A stretch of DNA of 64,000 nucleotides from Oreohelix idahoensis (taxonomy: Eukaryota; Mollusca; Gastropoda; Stylommatophora; Oreohelicidae): contig JAMPIV010004248.1 in NCBI GenBank assembly GCA_024509875.1, forward strand, positions 189,001-253,000, given 5' to 3'. The notes below the pieces were generated by a model that did no database searches, had not been told where the DNA came from, and saw nothing but the letters and a program-made list of their open reading frames with translations. The first letter of the stretch is position 1. The number at the start of each line of letters is the position of its first letter. The position numbers and the translations under genes were made by a program. This document shows positions 30,871 through 41,911 of the stretch, piece by piece.

Positions 30871-32099
30871 CGCTGTTAAGAACGTGGACTGATGAAAAGG
30901 CAGAGGAAAATATTACATCCTCATACCAATATGTGAATGAGCTGACCACTCGTTTAAAAACTGGCTGGAAACTTGCCAATGAAAATTTGAGACAAGCCAG
31001 GAAGAAACATGCTGCCTATTATAACAGGAAAGCTAAAGACAGAGATTTGGCTGTGGGAGAGAAGGTACTGCTTCTTCTACCCGGTAGTCAGAATAAGTTA
31101 CAAATTGGATGGCAAGGTCCATATACAGTTCTAGAGAAGGTGTCTAGAACCAATTATAAGATAGATAAGAAGGGGAAAGAAAAAATCTATCATGTGAATC
31201 TCCTGAAGAAATATTTGGAAAGAGAACATCAGGAAGAGACACACTTGTTGACCTTGTCCATTGCCATGGAGATGAAAAAGGAACCACTTTCATCATTTGA
31301 ATATCCATTACACCCCTGTGAGACAGCGGCACAGGTGAAAATCAGTACACATTTAACGAAAAATCAGAAAGAGAGAGTGCAACAGGTTCTAGATAATCAT
31401 ACAGAGGTGTTAACAGACCGACCGGGGCATACAAACTTATTGGAATATGATATGAAACTGATAGACCCCACACCTGTCTGTATGAAACCCTATTCGATTC
31501 CTTTTGCTAAGGAGAAAGCTTTGAAGGAAGAGATAGACTATTTGTTGAAGGAAGGAATTATTTCACACAGTGAATCTTCGTATAGTTCCAGTGTGGTGCT
31601 CTTAAGGAAACCCTCTGGAGAACATAGACTCTGTATAGATTACAGGAGACTGAATGCTATTACAGAAGGACAGGTGGATCCATTGCCGGATACAAATCAG
31701 TTGTTTGCCAGGCTAAATAAAGCTAAATATTTCTCAAAAGTGGATCTGAGTAAAGGATACTATCAGATTCCAGTAAAGCCTGAGGTTAGACCATACCTAG
31801 CTTTTAGTACCTCAGAGGGACACTATGAGTTTAACAGATTGCCATTTGGATTGAAGAATGCGCCTAGTGTCTTCTCTAGAATGATGAGAAAATTATTGGA
31901 CCCTCTGAATAACCCATGCATCACAAATTTCATGGATGATATCCTTATAGCAACAGAAACATTTGAGGAACACATTGACTCTCTGAACATGCTGTTTAAT
32001 CGACTTAGAGAAGCGAATTTAACAGCCCGACCAACCAAATGTTGCGTTGGATGTAAAGAATTAGAATTTTGGGACACACAATCCATCAGGGAAACATGA
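30843..32099 (+). pseudogene. Integrase C-terminus and reverse transcriptase of C
   Basis: Frame -1 relative to the preceding piece, overlapping it by about 28 bases as in A. GPY/F-type domain (IGWQGPYTVLEKV), then a full RT palm: HRLCIDYRRLN, KVDLSKGYYQIPV, RLPFGLKNAPSVFSRMM and the catalytic box FMDDILIA. It breaks at about 32068, where one T seems lost (gaattttgggacac), shifting into the RNase H frame at 32069. With that one correction RT would run into RNase H. RT copies element RNA into DNA. This is the only copy in the window with all RT motifs. Confidence 0.85.
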
Positions 32100-32770
32100 C
32101 CCCTGACCCCAAGAATTTAGAGAAACTAAAGAAAGCCCCGAGACCACAAACCAAGAAAGACGTGAGATCCTTTGTCTCATTATGTGGTTTCTACCAAAAG
32201 TATATCAAAAACTTTAATTCCATATGTGCACCGTTAACTGATTTGACACGTAAAGGAAATCCAGATCGAATTACATGGACACCACAATGTGAATTGGCTT
32301 ACCAGGAATTGAAGGAAAAGCTTACAAGCAAACCTATTTTGAAATTACCTGACTTAAGTCAAGAATTCATTGTAAGGACGGATGCCAGTAATATCGGGTT
32401 AGGTGCGACCCTGCTACAGAAATCAGATGCATTGGATGGGGAATTAAGCCCAGTGGCATATGCTAGCAGAAAGTTGAATAAAGCTGAAACCAACTACTCA
32501 ACTAGCGAAAAAGAATGTCTTGCAGTAATATGGGCGATAAAGAAATTCAATATTTATCTGTATGGGAAGGCATTTAAGTTGCAGACGGATCACAAACCCT
32601 TGTCGTTTCTAGCGCAGGCTAGGCATGACAATTCTAGGTTACTCAGATGGTCCTTACTGATGCAGCCATTTGAGTTTAGCATAGAGTATTTATCTGGTAA
32701 GACAAATCTGGGAGCGGATTTTTTAAGCCGCCATCCGTGTGATGAGAATCACCGTAAGCCCCAGAAATAA
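32069..32770 (+). pseudogene. RNase H domain of C
   Basis: Open frame of 233 codons continuing RT after the frameshift. RT connection (PRPQTKKDVRSFVSLCGFYQKY, APLTDLTRKG, ITWTPQCELAYQELK), then RNase H with all four acidic positions: VRTDASNIGLGATLL, YSTSEKECLAVIWA, LQTDHKPLSFL, LGADFLSRHP. It ends shortly before the purine tract, so nothing follows RNase H. This confirms that integrase is upstream of RT. Confidence 0.85.
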
Positions 32771-32826
32771 TAATAAATTTCTCTATGTGTATATAGAATT
32801 ATGGACTGACATATAACGTCTGTTTT

Positions 32827-32840
32827 AAGAGGGGAGAATT
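32827..32840 (+). promoter_or_regulatory. Polypurine tract of C
   Basis: aagaggggagaatt directly before the 3' LTR. Confidence 0.7.
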
Positions 32841-35261
32841 TGTCGTGAGACATTCTAAATACACATATATAAATTAAAAAGTAAATTGTAAAACCTAACG
32901 CATTAATTCGATAAAAGGAAAGAGAAATGGTAAAAGCACAGTGCTGTCACAATGGCGTACAAAAATCCCCCTTTTTTCTACTTCGTCTGCAAATTATAAC
33001 GTTTCCACGTTGATAGTAAAGCCTATAGCAGCATACACGCGTTTCCACAAAACAATAAAACGTGTACTGCATTTCTAAGAAAACCTTGAGATACGCAAGC
33101 TGATTAATGACCTAGATTAATACTAGCATTAATTTCATTTTATACACTGCGTGATGAAAAGACAGATGGAATTAGGATAGAGAGAGGGAGGGCTGAAAGC
33201 AGGAACGCCGGCAACACTAACACGCATCTCGCGATATACAATTTATGCCACCCCAAGCGCAAGACATGAAGCACTAATTTTTTTTCAAATCGACAGTGAT
33301 AAAAAAACACTACAACTACGAGAGTTAGGTTTAAAAACCTGTAAAATGCTTATTAGGAAACATGACATTATACTGGTTTACGTTTGAAAGCCTGACAATA
33401 CAGCAGACACCCTAAAGTTTGGAAGTGAGGAGGTGGTAACAGCACGACTATCCTAGAAGAAAATACATATTTTGAACGCCGCCACTTAGCTCCCTTAAAA
33501 CTTATATATTTGGGTTCCTTAGGACTTGCTGACAAAGAATATGTTAAGTGTTACGCAAATAGTCTAGGAATTAACAAATTATAGCCAAAAGAAAATAGTG
33601 AGGGTGTCAGACAACACCAAATAATAATCGCACAGTGGCATGTTTTGAAACCACTATTTTACGGGAAATAGGTCACCATGTTAAATCCAATTTGATTGGC
33701 AGGAATGATATGTAAGGCTAAACACGATTAGTCGGACTACAAATACTAATTTTGGTTGTTAGGGGAAACATGAGAAGGATAAAATTTTTTTGAAAAGCTG
33801 TGTAAACATGGCCCGATTGGTTAGACCCGCTAATATAGTCAATTAGGAGCGTCTGTTCAGTGCCACATTTTAAAATAAACTTACTAAGAAACAGTGCGTT
33901 GAGAACCAGATCATATTTTTCTAAATAAAAGTCTGGGACAGAGGCAGATCGGAATTTGTGCCATTATTCATCGCCAGTCAACGTATTTGTTATTATTTCC
34001 ATGAATTGTGGTAAGCTTGACATATTTGATATCTTTTTAATGAAAATTGAATGTAAATTGATAATTTATGTCTGTATATGTGTGTGGTTCAGTAGCAAAC
34101 ATGAGGCAAAGCCTAGATACTGCTCCAACCTGAACAAAACTTGTCGGAGAGAAGTATAAATGCATGGGATCACCAAATAGTACACTGACACCTATCTTAT
34201 TGACTAGAAAGAACTAATGCTGGAATTGCAGAGGCGTAGTAACCATTAGGGAGGAGTATACTGGTGTAAATTGTTTCAGATGAAGCTAGCAGTTGGCTTA
34301 CCGCTCTGAACTCAGTGTTTGTTATGTATTGTGTTCAGTGTGGAAATAGATTATAAATTAGTTTTGAAATAGGAGGTACAACCTTCTTGTTTCAGGGACC
34401 GTGGTCCTAAGTTATTGAAGCAGCACCTGGTCTGAGTTTTGCTGAATCCAGAGGCTGACAGCATATTCCTTGGTCCAGATAGCGACCAGTGAGGTGTCTC
34501 CAGAACACAGGAAGCAATCGAGCAGAGGAGTCTTTTCCTGCCGCCATCACGAAGGATAAGCTTCTGTGGCCAGAGCAGCTCAACATTATGTGCCCCCCCA
34601 CTCTAAAATTGACATTATATTAAACACAGACGGACAATAAATTGTTTCAAATGACAGGAACTGTGAACTTTTCCCAATACTATTTCCACGATAATCAAAC
34701 ACTTGAAGTCATGATGACAAACAACAATCTAGCTTGAAAACAAAACCAGTATTACCTCATATTACTACTTCACAACTTACACACATAGGATAAGAATAAT
34801 AAAATATGTCAATACAAAGATTATATTTATAAACTGTGTACATACTACTTGTAATTACATTTGATTGTGATTCCTGGTTTACTGTGTAGTTGAATCAGGA
34901 TATCTATTATTGAGAAGAATTAATACATATATTTTTAAACTTAAACACTTGACTCATTTAAGATAGTCTTATAGAGTGTTATATGTGTGTGAGTGTCACA
35001 GTGTTGTAAAGTGTTGTGGAATAAATTAAATTGTTTATCTGTCTGTTGTTGTTGTGACTTACACTTCATCATTTTCATAACCCTAGACATTCAACGTAGT
35101 CATCACAATATTCCAGAATAATTCTGACTGAGGTATAAATGTGGTAGCAAGTAAGGTCATCTGTAATACACCACACTTATTAGATACAGATACCTTCACA
35201 GCTGATCTCAGTCAGTACACTAAGTCCCCTATAAATATTAATATCATCTCACTTTACCACA
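32841..35261 (+). repeat. 3' LTR of C
   Basis: 2421 bp. It carries the same intron at 34011-34395 (385 bp, atgaattgtg|GTAAGC...TTTCAG|ggaccg). Roughly 25 single-base differences from the 5' copy by eye. Confidence 0.9.
34011..34395 (+). other. Intron inside the 3' LTR of C
   Basis: The same 385-bp GT-AG segment as in the 5' LTR, absent at 21610/21611 in the 3' LTR of A. Confidence 0.85.
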
Positions 35262-36065
35262 AGGTGGAGTAGGTATTATGCTGAGACTAGCTTAATTATG
35301 TGGTTGCAGGGGTTCTTGTCTGGTACTGAACTGGTGCCAGGTCTCCCAAGTGGTCAACACTGTTTGTAGAACTGCCTGCCTTTTGTAACTCTGAGCCAAG
35401 GTGGAGAGAGCGGAGTTTCATCTATCGTCCAAGGCAGATAAGTGATTTTGGCCTGGCTTGCGTGGATTCATCAATCTAGTGTATAATTAAATAACCACAT
35501 TGTGAACAAGCAAACTATTCCACCTATAAACTGTACAACAACACCAATAAACTTGATAGGTGGGACATGAGGATGATGTAAATACCCGACCAGACATCGA
35601 GAACTATAGAAGAAAGACTCTAGATTTAAAATCAGTATTAGTGAATTTTAAAGTATATGTATAACCATTGCTTCTGTTGTTAATTGATAACTTGTAAATA
35701 TAATATCATTGATTGTTTTGAGTTGAAAGTCCTGGCTAGAAAATTCTAGGTCAGGACAAAATAAATTTTGGAAAAAATTGTATAATACTACACTTTACAC
35801 AGAGTGTTAGTCAATTTAATCATAGGAAGTAATATTTGTGTTTGTGGTTGTGTTAGTGTAATAAATTGCCTACACACCATACTTTCATTACCCTAGACAT
35901 TAGACGTAGCTATCAGACATAATAGTCAAGAATAAGCCTGATTGAGGTCGTAGGTGGTAGTAGCAAGGTACTCTGTAAACTCACCAAAACTGTTATCCTC
36001 AGGGACCTTCACAACTGACCTCATTCAGTACACTAAGTCCCCATATAACATCAAAACCCATGACA

Positions 36066-36160
36066 GCTATGGACTACTTTGATTATCCAATGAAGGCTAT
36101 GGACCTGATTATCCGACGAAGGCTATAGACTACTTTGGACCAATTTGATTGTCCGATGGG
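36066..36160. repeat. Minisatellite block 3 (degenerate GGCTATGGAC units)
   Basis: Starts with the right gctat duplication of D. Three to four units with more substitutions than blocks 1 and 2 (atccaatgaa, atccgacgaa, tatagactac), decaying into unique sequence at about 36160. This is the right edge of the locus. Confidence 0.8.
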
Positions 36161-37777
36161 GCTCAAAGGGGTACTTGATCCAAAGGTTATTCTACAAGAT
36201 TCAAGGACAGTCTTTATTGGAGTGCCAGGAGCAGGCTCGTGGACAAAGGCGTAGTTTTTTCAGTCAGTGGGTAGAACTGTTGGATAGCTGGATAAAGGAA
36301 GATAGCTGGATGAGGGAATGATCTCATGGATGCATCAGAATCGCATCCAACCATTATAATGATGGATATATTTTTGTGGTAATGGCTGATTATTTTATTT
36401 AGTTGATGTAGCATTTTGGCTCGAGTTGTTTGAATCGTTGACTGGTACGTTTGTAGGCTGATATTTTGATCTCGTGTATGCTTGTTTGTTGCTTTTGTTC
36501 TTTTAATGGGTCCATTGCTTCTTTTCTTTCTGTTAATTTGCTTGAAAGTCTCGTTTTGCTGTTGTTCTCTTTGGTTAATTTTGTTGATATATATATATAC
36601 AAGTGTCTGAAAAATGTGTATAGTAACCTTATTTGTCTATGTTGTTGTTGTTCCGGACGAAGAGCTTTTTGTCCACACGTTTCTTCTAATCATTTGCGCG
36701 GTTCGATTTAAAAATTGACATACACATATCATCTGTTTCCTATTTATTTGTCTATCAGCATTAGTTACCTTTAACGAACTCTTTCACTTATTTCTGTAGG
36801 TAGCATTGGTATTATATCGACTGGGCTTCGAGATTACTGATATTCCTTGTTTCTTTTGGAGATTAATCGTATAGAACTAGAAGTTCACCTTTCAAAACAG
36901 TATTAAATCCAAGATGATTAAAAACTGTCCATTCTGGTATAAAGTGTGTATACTTATTAAGTTAAATTATGACCTGGTCGCTAATAAACGCAGCCTCGTT
37001 ACATTTCCCTAGTGTATTTTGCACAAAAAGGAACAACATGATTAAAATTATAGTCATGAATAATTTTTGATTTCTCATTCATTCCTTGATTTTGCTACTG
37101 AGACCTGGAATTTAATGTGGTTTGTTTCATTCAGGAACACGGATTAGGCTTAAGTTTAATCTCATCTAAGACATTCTTAAAGTTATTAGTCTCTGAGTTT
37201 TTCTTGATGTATATCTTTCTCTCTATGTGAACCAAATCCGCAGGGAATAGACGGAAGTATAATATAATAGTTCCAAAGGTTGTTATTGCCGGGAGTTGTA
37301 GTGAGGATAAGCTCTCACTGCAGATAAAATACTTCTATGGCACGCGCCTCAAACAGCCTCTGACAACCAAGTTCAGCTCCCGGCCTTCACGTGCGGCTCA
37401 ATTTGAGCCCGGCGGAACTGTTTCCACTGACGGAAGAAGGGGCAAAGGCGAGCGACTGGCGCCTTAAAACCAGCAGCTTCGGGCAGATAGGGCTCGTGAT
37501 TCTTGGTTGGTAGCTTATCTAAGAGAAGGAACTCTGAATCCAAACCACCGCTGCCTTGCGGGAATATCCATTTATGGAATTGGCTTCGGGAGTAAACCCT
37601 GAGGATAAATCCGGAGTCGGAGTCCCTAAGGCAGTCTAATGTCGATTCGACATTATTCTGTCAACTCCTGCGACATGGCTGGTACCAAACTGTATCGGCT
37701 ACTGCCGTTCCTTTGGATCTACCGGAAGTAAAATAGCAGGATACGTGATATCGTATTTTTAGTGCGTTCTTGAGCTC
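36161..37777. other. Unassigned sequence
   Basis: No convincing gene. 37280-37740 is more G+C-rich and reads like the leader of a dispersed repeat (gtcggagtccctaaggcag, and the palindrome TGTCGATTCGACA near 37640), possibly a LINE 5' end, but I could not assign it. Confidence 0.4.
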
Positions 37778-38034
37778 GTGTCTACGAGTAAAGAATCTGG
37801 ACGCCTGTGTCTGCGAGTGGAGAATCTGGACGCTTTACTCTACAAGTGGACAATCTGGACGCTTGTGTTTGTAAGTGGACAATCTGGACGCTTGTGTCTA
37901 CAAGTGGACAATCTGGACGCTTGTGTCTACAAAGGGACAATCTGGACGCTTGTGTCTACACGTGGAGAACCTGGACGCCTGTGTCTACGAATGGAGAATC
38001 TGGACGCTTGTGTCTACGAGTGGAGAAACTGGAC
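37778..38034 (+). repeat. 29-bp minisatellite, about nine units
   Basis: Units begin at 37778, 37807, 37836, 37865, 37894, 37923, 37952, 37981 and 38010, each gtgtctacnagtggacaatc plus tggacgctt or a variant. 29 is not a multiple of 3, so one unit cycles through all frames. All three plus frames stay open and give the same 29-residue pattern (SGRLCL..., NLDACVY..., WTIWTLVS), shifted. I read it as a tandem repeat, not a gene. Confidence 0.9.
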
Positions 38035-39782
38035 TCAAATTAAATCTTCTTTTCACTTTTCTCTTCTCACGGAGAATGGAAACACCACTGTAGATGGTCA
38101 TCTTGCAGGAAGCCTGTATGAAAGTATTCAGATTCTCTTTAAGCGGTGCTTTTTATCGCAATATGTATGCATGAGGAGGTTGCCAGTCGCTATGTAACTA
38201 TCTATGATAATCAAACAATTCAATAAAACTACAACTTCAACAATATAAAATTAATACGTCAGAGCATTACAATTAATTTATAATTTATTATGTACATCTA
38301 TCTTTTTTCTTCTTGTGTATGTAAGAATGGTGACATGATGAAATTGAATGAATAAAATATATATCAAAATTTGAATGAGGGTTGAGTTAAATTCTATCTC
38401 TAATTAAGAAGTTCTTTCTGGAATCTTCAATGTAACTTAAAAAAGTTCATCCAATGATCCTTTATCACTAATCTCTTCTCTGTTCTAATAATCAAAACTG
38501 TTTTATCATCATCACAATAGTGATTGGCTTTGACTGTTCACACTGGTTGCGGGAATTTGGTTACACATATTACTTATCATGTAATGTCTATGCCTGTCCT
38601 CAACTGAGACTACACAGCAATATTGATTGAAGGTCTTGCTCTAGACCACCAAACACTGATGGGGACTAGGGCTGAACTCCAGTTGACAATATCTGAGGCT
38701 TCTCTGGTGGTTCAGGAAGCACTTATTGATCTGGATTTGAGACCTCTGATGTATGATGACACATATGAACCTGAGGACAATATTGGACATGTCGCTAGCC
38801 TCTGGTTATAGGGCCCACAAGCCAATGTGTTCATGAAATGAGTGTGTTCAGATGTTTGCATGTATATAAATGATACTTGGATCAGTCTGATTAGGAATAG
38901 CGAGACCAGACAGGTGCCTATCTGCAAAAGAATTTTAAAAATAATATAATACATGAATAAAAGTATAATGCATTTTATACATAAGTATGAATCTACGTTC
39001 GCCTTTCACTTTATGGAGTGCCAAGTCAATTTTCCCAATATAATATTGTAAGTTGACCACTCCAAATGACAATCCTGATAATCACTGGTATAAATCGAAT
39101 TCCTTTTACACATTCACGACTAAAGTTCAGTTCAGTCCTCTGCTCTGATCCTGATATAATTCTATGAAAATAAGCTGCAATAAAACAATTAATTAATCAT
39201 AAGTTTACATACCCTCTTGGATAGATGTAAACCCAGAATAGACTCGATTTGGTGAGATAACGCTGCACGGCGAATACTGATGTTAAGTTTTCAGCATTGA
39301 CGAGCGTCTCTCTCCTTCAGTCCTTCTGACTTATGTAATGTGTGTGCGTGATGTGAATAATCCGCTGCTCCTTATAATAAGACGAATGCGGGCATGTCAG
39401 ACGGCATTACGTTACAGCTTAGTTTCAGACCGTGCTTTGTTGCTGTTTTGAGAGAAGTTGTGTTAGTTAGGTCCATAAATCTTATTCAGGCTTCTGAACC
39501 CTGTTTTCTATGACTTCTATCTTCTTCTACTTTCCAGAATTTCTTCTATCTTTCTGTATGCAGTTTTCCATAATTGGTTTTTATTTCGATCTGTAACAAA
39601 TTTGTAAAGATTTGCAAATTTGATCAACACAGCATTTTCGTTATGCCGACGCCTTTACTTTCACTTTTCTCCAAAAGTGATCCTTCCATTAACTATTCCT
39701 TAGGAATGCGTATAGTTGAAGTTATCTTTCGAAAAACGAAATAACTGCAATCACTTTATGTTCCTGCATTAGCTTGTACGAC
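38035..39782. other. Unassigned AT-rich sequence
   Basis: No coding or RNA feature recognised. A 62-codon frame at 38623-38811 has no recognisable motif. Confidence 0.5.
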
Positions 39783-40673
39783 TGTTAAGTCATTTTTCTG
39801 AGTGGGAGTTAAGTGTTTGGGATTATTATGTACGGGGCTGATTTTTCTTGATAAACACGTTTAAAGTCATGAGATAGATTTTTTTTTTATTTTGGAACAT
39901 AGCTCAACTGAGTCTGTGTTAGCTTTTTTTTAAAAATAAAGAAACTGTTCTAATGTTTTTAGTAGTAGGGGGTAAGAGACGGATGAGCTGAGCTCACATG
40001 TCAAGCAGTTAGTTCGCGCAAGAGCGACTTTTACTGAGTTGTAATGAGAGACTGTGATCAGGGGCATTAAGTATCTGGCAGGGCTTCGAGACGGTTGTTT
40101 TGTCTCGCTAGTGTGACCAGAGTATATTATTGAAGGGGATAGTTTTTTCCAAGATATTATTCAAATGCCATGGATTACATCGGTTCACATTATTTATGAC
40201 GAATCGCTATGTATGCAATTTTTTCTGCTTTGATGGATGTTTTTCCTGTGGATATTTGCTGTACTGAGAGTTGCTGTGTATGCAACCAATTTATGGATAT
40301 TTGCTGTACTTATTCATGACGAATTGCTATGTATGCAATCCCTTTTCCTTGATGGATGTTTTTTCAATGGATATTTGCTGTACCATGAGTTGCTGTGTAT
40401 GCAACTAATTTATGGATATTTGCTGTACTGAGAGTTGCTGTGTATGGAACCAATTTCTCGATATTTGCTATGTTCTGCAGTCTATTTGCCATGGATTTTG
40501 TACGCTGTAGTAACCTGTGACAATGTATTACCTGTGATGTCTATGTTACTGTGATAAATAAACTGTGTATGAGTTGGATACGAACTCGTCTTACCCGTTG
40601 GTCTATTCCTGACCTACGTTACTGTTGTGTGGGTGGTACCAGAGTCTTACATAATTTAAGAATTCACGACATT

Positions 40674-40709
<36 letters not shown>

Positions 40710-40867
40710 CATTGTAAAACTGTCGACCACTACAGTAAGCCCGACCTTGCTGATATCGTCCTTGTCAGTGGAACTACACCACAACACCCACCACCAACAT
40801 TCACCAATTACAACAATAACAGACACCAACAGATGGGAACAGCTGTAACGTAATTTCGACAGTAACA
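39783..40867 (+). repeat. LTR 1 of G
   Basis: 1085 bp, TGTTAAGTC...CAGTAACA. Inside are four or five imperfect repeats of about 45-60 bp (tggatatttgctgtac, gagttgctgtgtatgcaac) at 40230-40480, AATAAA at about 40555 and a short (AT)n at 40677-40702. Confidence 0.9.
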
Positions 40868-40871
40868 GAAG

Positions 40872-40968
40872 TGGTGTCGCCAGTGATATGGGGTATGATA
40901 TCATCTACCAGAAGTTTAACAGTATTCCCCAGACCAACCACTAACAGAAGTGGTGTCTCCAGTGATTT
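40872..40968 (+). promoter_or_regulatory. Primer-binding site of G copy 1 and its duplicate
   Basis: TGGTGTCGCCAGTGATAT starts four bases after the LTR (40872). A second copy, TGGTGTCTCCAGTGATTT, starts at 40951, 79 bp downstream. Both are preceded by acagaag. The tRNA was not identified. Confidence 0.6.
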
Positions 40969-41911
40969 GGGGTTCAATACCAAAATCTAGAAGTACAAGG
41001 TTGCCAAGTCAAGATTTCAGCGTCCGATATCAAGACTAGATGTCAAGAATTTCGTTTGAATGCCATTATCAACTAGGAGGTCCTGTACTTATCAACGTTG
41101 GACTGCAACATACAATGTGACACCCGATGCCCATCATTGTCGTTGTCGCGAAGGCCGGGAATTCTTTATTGCAAATAAGTGATTTTTTTTGTATGTGCAC
41201 TGTGCCACTGTATGCGTTAGTGAGCCTTTCTTGATATAGAGTACCATTTTTTCTTCAGTGTTCTATGTTCCATGTTTACGCGGGTTTGGTTGGGAGGAGA
41301 CTTACGATAGGAAACATCCCAGTTCATCCAGGGCCTACGTAAGCGTTCTTTAGGGACACATTTTGCGGATTTCCGGCAGTGGAAATTCCATCGAATTTTT
41401 GCTGAAGTATTTTCAGTCCACTGTGTTTGGTAATCTGTGACACCATTGTTTAGGTGTGACGAACTGTTTTATTGTCGTTATTGTGCTATTTTTTCTCTGT
41501 GCCTTAGTTTCTTGATTAATTTGTTTGTGGTTGTCATTCTCAATCTTACTGTCGCTAATTTCTATACAATTTTTTTGTTTATACACTGTGATGTTGTTTG
41601 TCTGGTCACTCCTTTCGCAGTGTCATTGCATTCTTTGCAATATTTTTTCTTTAGTTCTGCTTTCTTGTTTATTTGATTCTGCGAACGTTATCATTTGTTC
41701 TTGGGTATTTCGTCTTCGTTTTTGTCATTTTCCGTACCTTCATCATGCATTTCTTGTCTTAATGTTATACACTTAATGATTGATTTATAATTAAATGCTA
41801 TATTTGTATTCAAGTTCTATTAACGAGGACTTACCAACCATGAAGTAGGGATAAGGCTAATTTGTTATAAAATAGCTTAGATAAGTTAACTACTTATAAA
41901 ATTTAGACATT

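Larger units (their letters stand above)
26226..35261 (+). mobile_element. Element C: Gmr1-like gypsy retrotransposon with RT-RNase H but no protease or integrase core
   Basis: 9036 bp. LTRs of 2420 and 2421 bp (TGTCGTGAGACATTC...TTTACCACA) differ at roughly one percent by eye. The flanks are cggtg (26221-26225) and aggtg (35262-35266), a 5-bp duplication with one mismatch. The interior has Gag, an integrase zinc-finger remnant, integrase C-terminus, RT and RNase H in that order, broken by two frameshifts and a frame change. It shares with A the same missing protease and the same replacement of the integrase core, so both come from an already deleted ancestor that still moved. It lies in solo LTR D. 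Confidence 0.9.
24689..36065 (+). mobile_element. Element D: solo LTR of an A/C-related family, split by element C
   Basis: Starts TGTGATGG at 24689 and ends CCCATGACA at 36065, with the 5-bp duplication gctat on both sides (24684-24688 and 36066-36070). Without element C it is about 2.3 kb, the size of the LTRs of A and C. Its last 150 bp (gtagcaaggtactctg..., ccttcacaactgacctcattcagtacactaagtcc) align with their ends. There is no Gag or Pol interior, so it is a solo LTR left by LTR-LTR recombination. A donor-like GTAAG at 25842 follows gaattttgtg, the same place as the intron start in C. Confidence 0.85.

Noticed and set aside
37778..38197. 139-codon frame with repeated Leu/Asp/Cys/Trp motif as a protein gene
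   Set aside because: All three plus frames are open because of the 29-bp repeat; there is no separate coding evidence.
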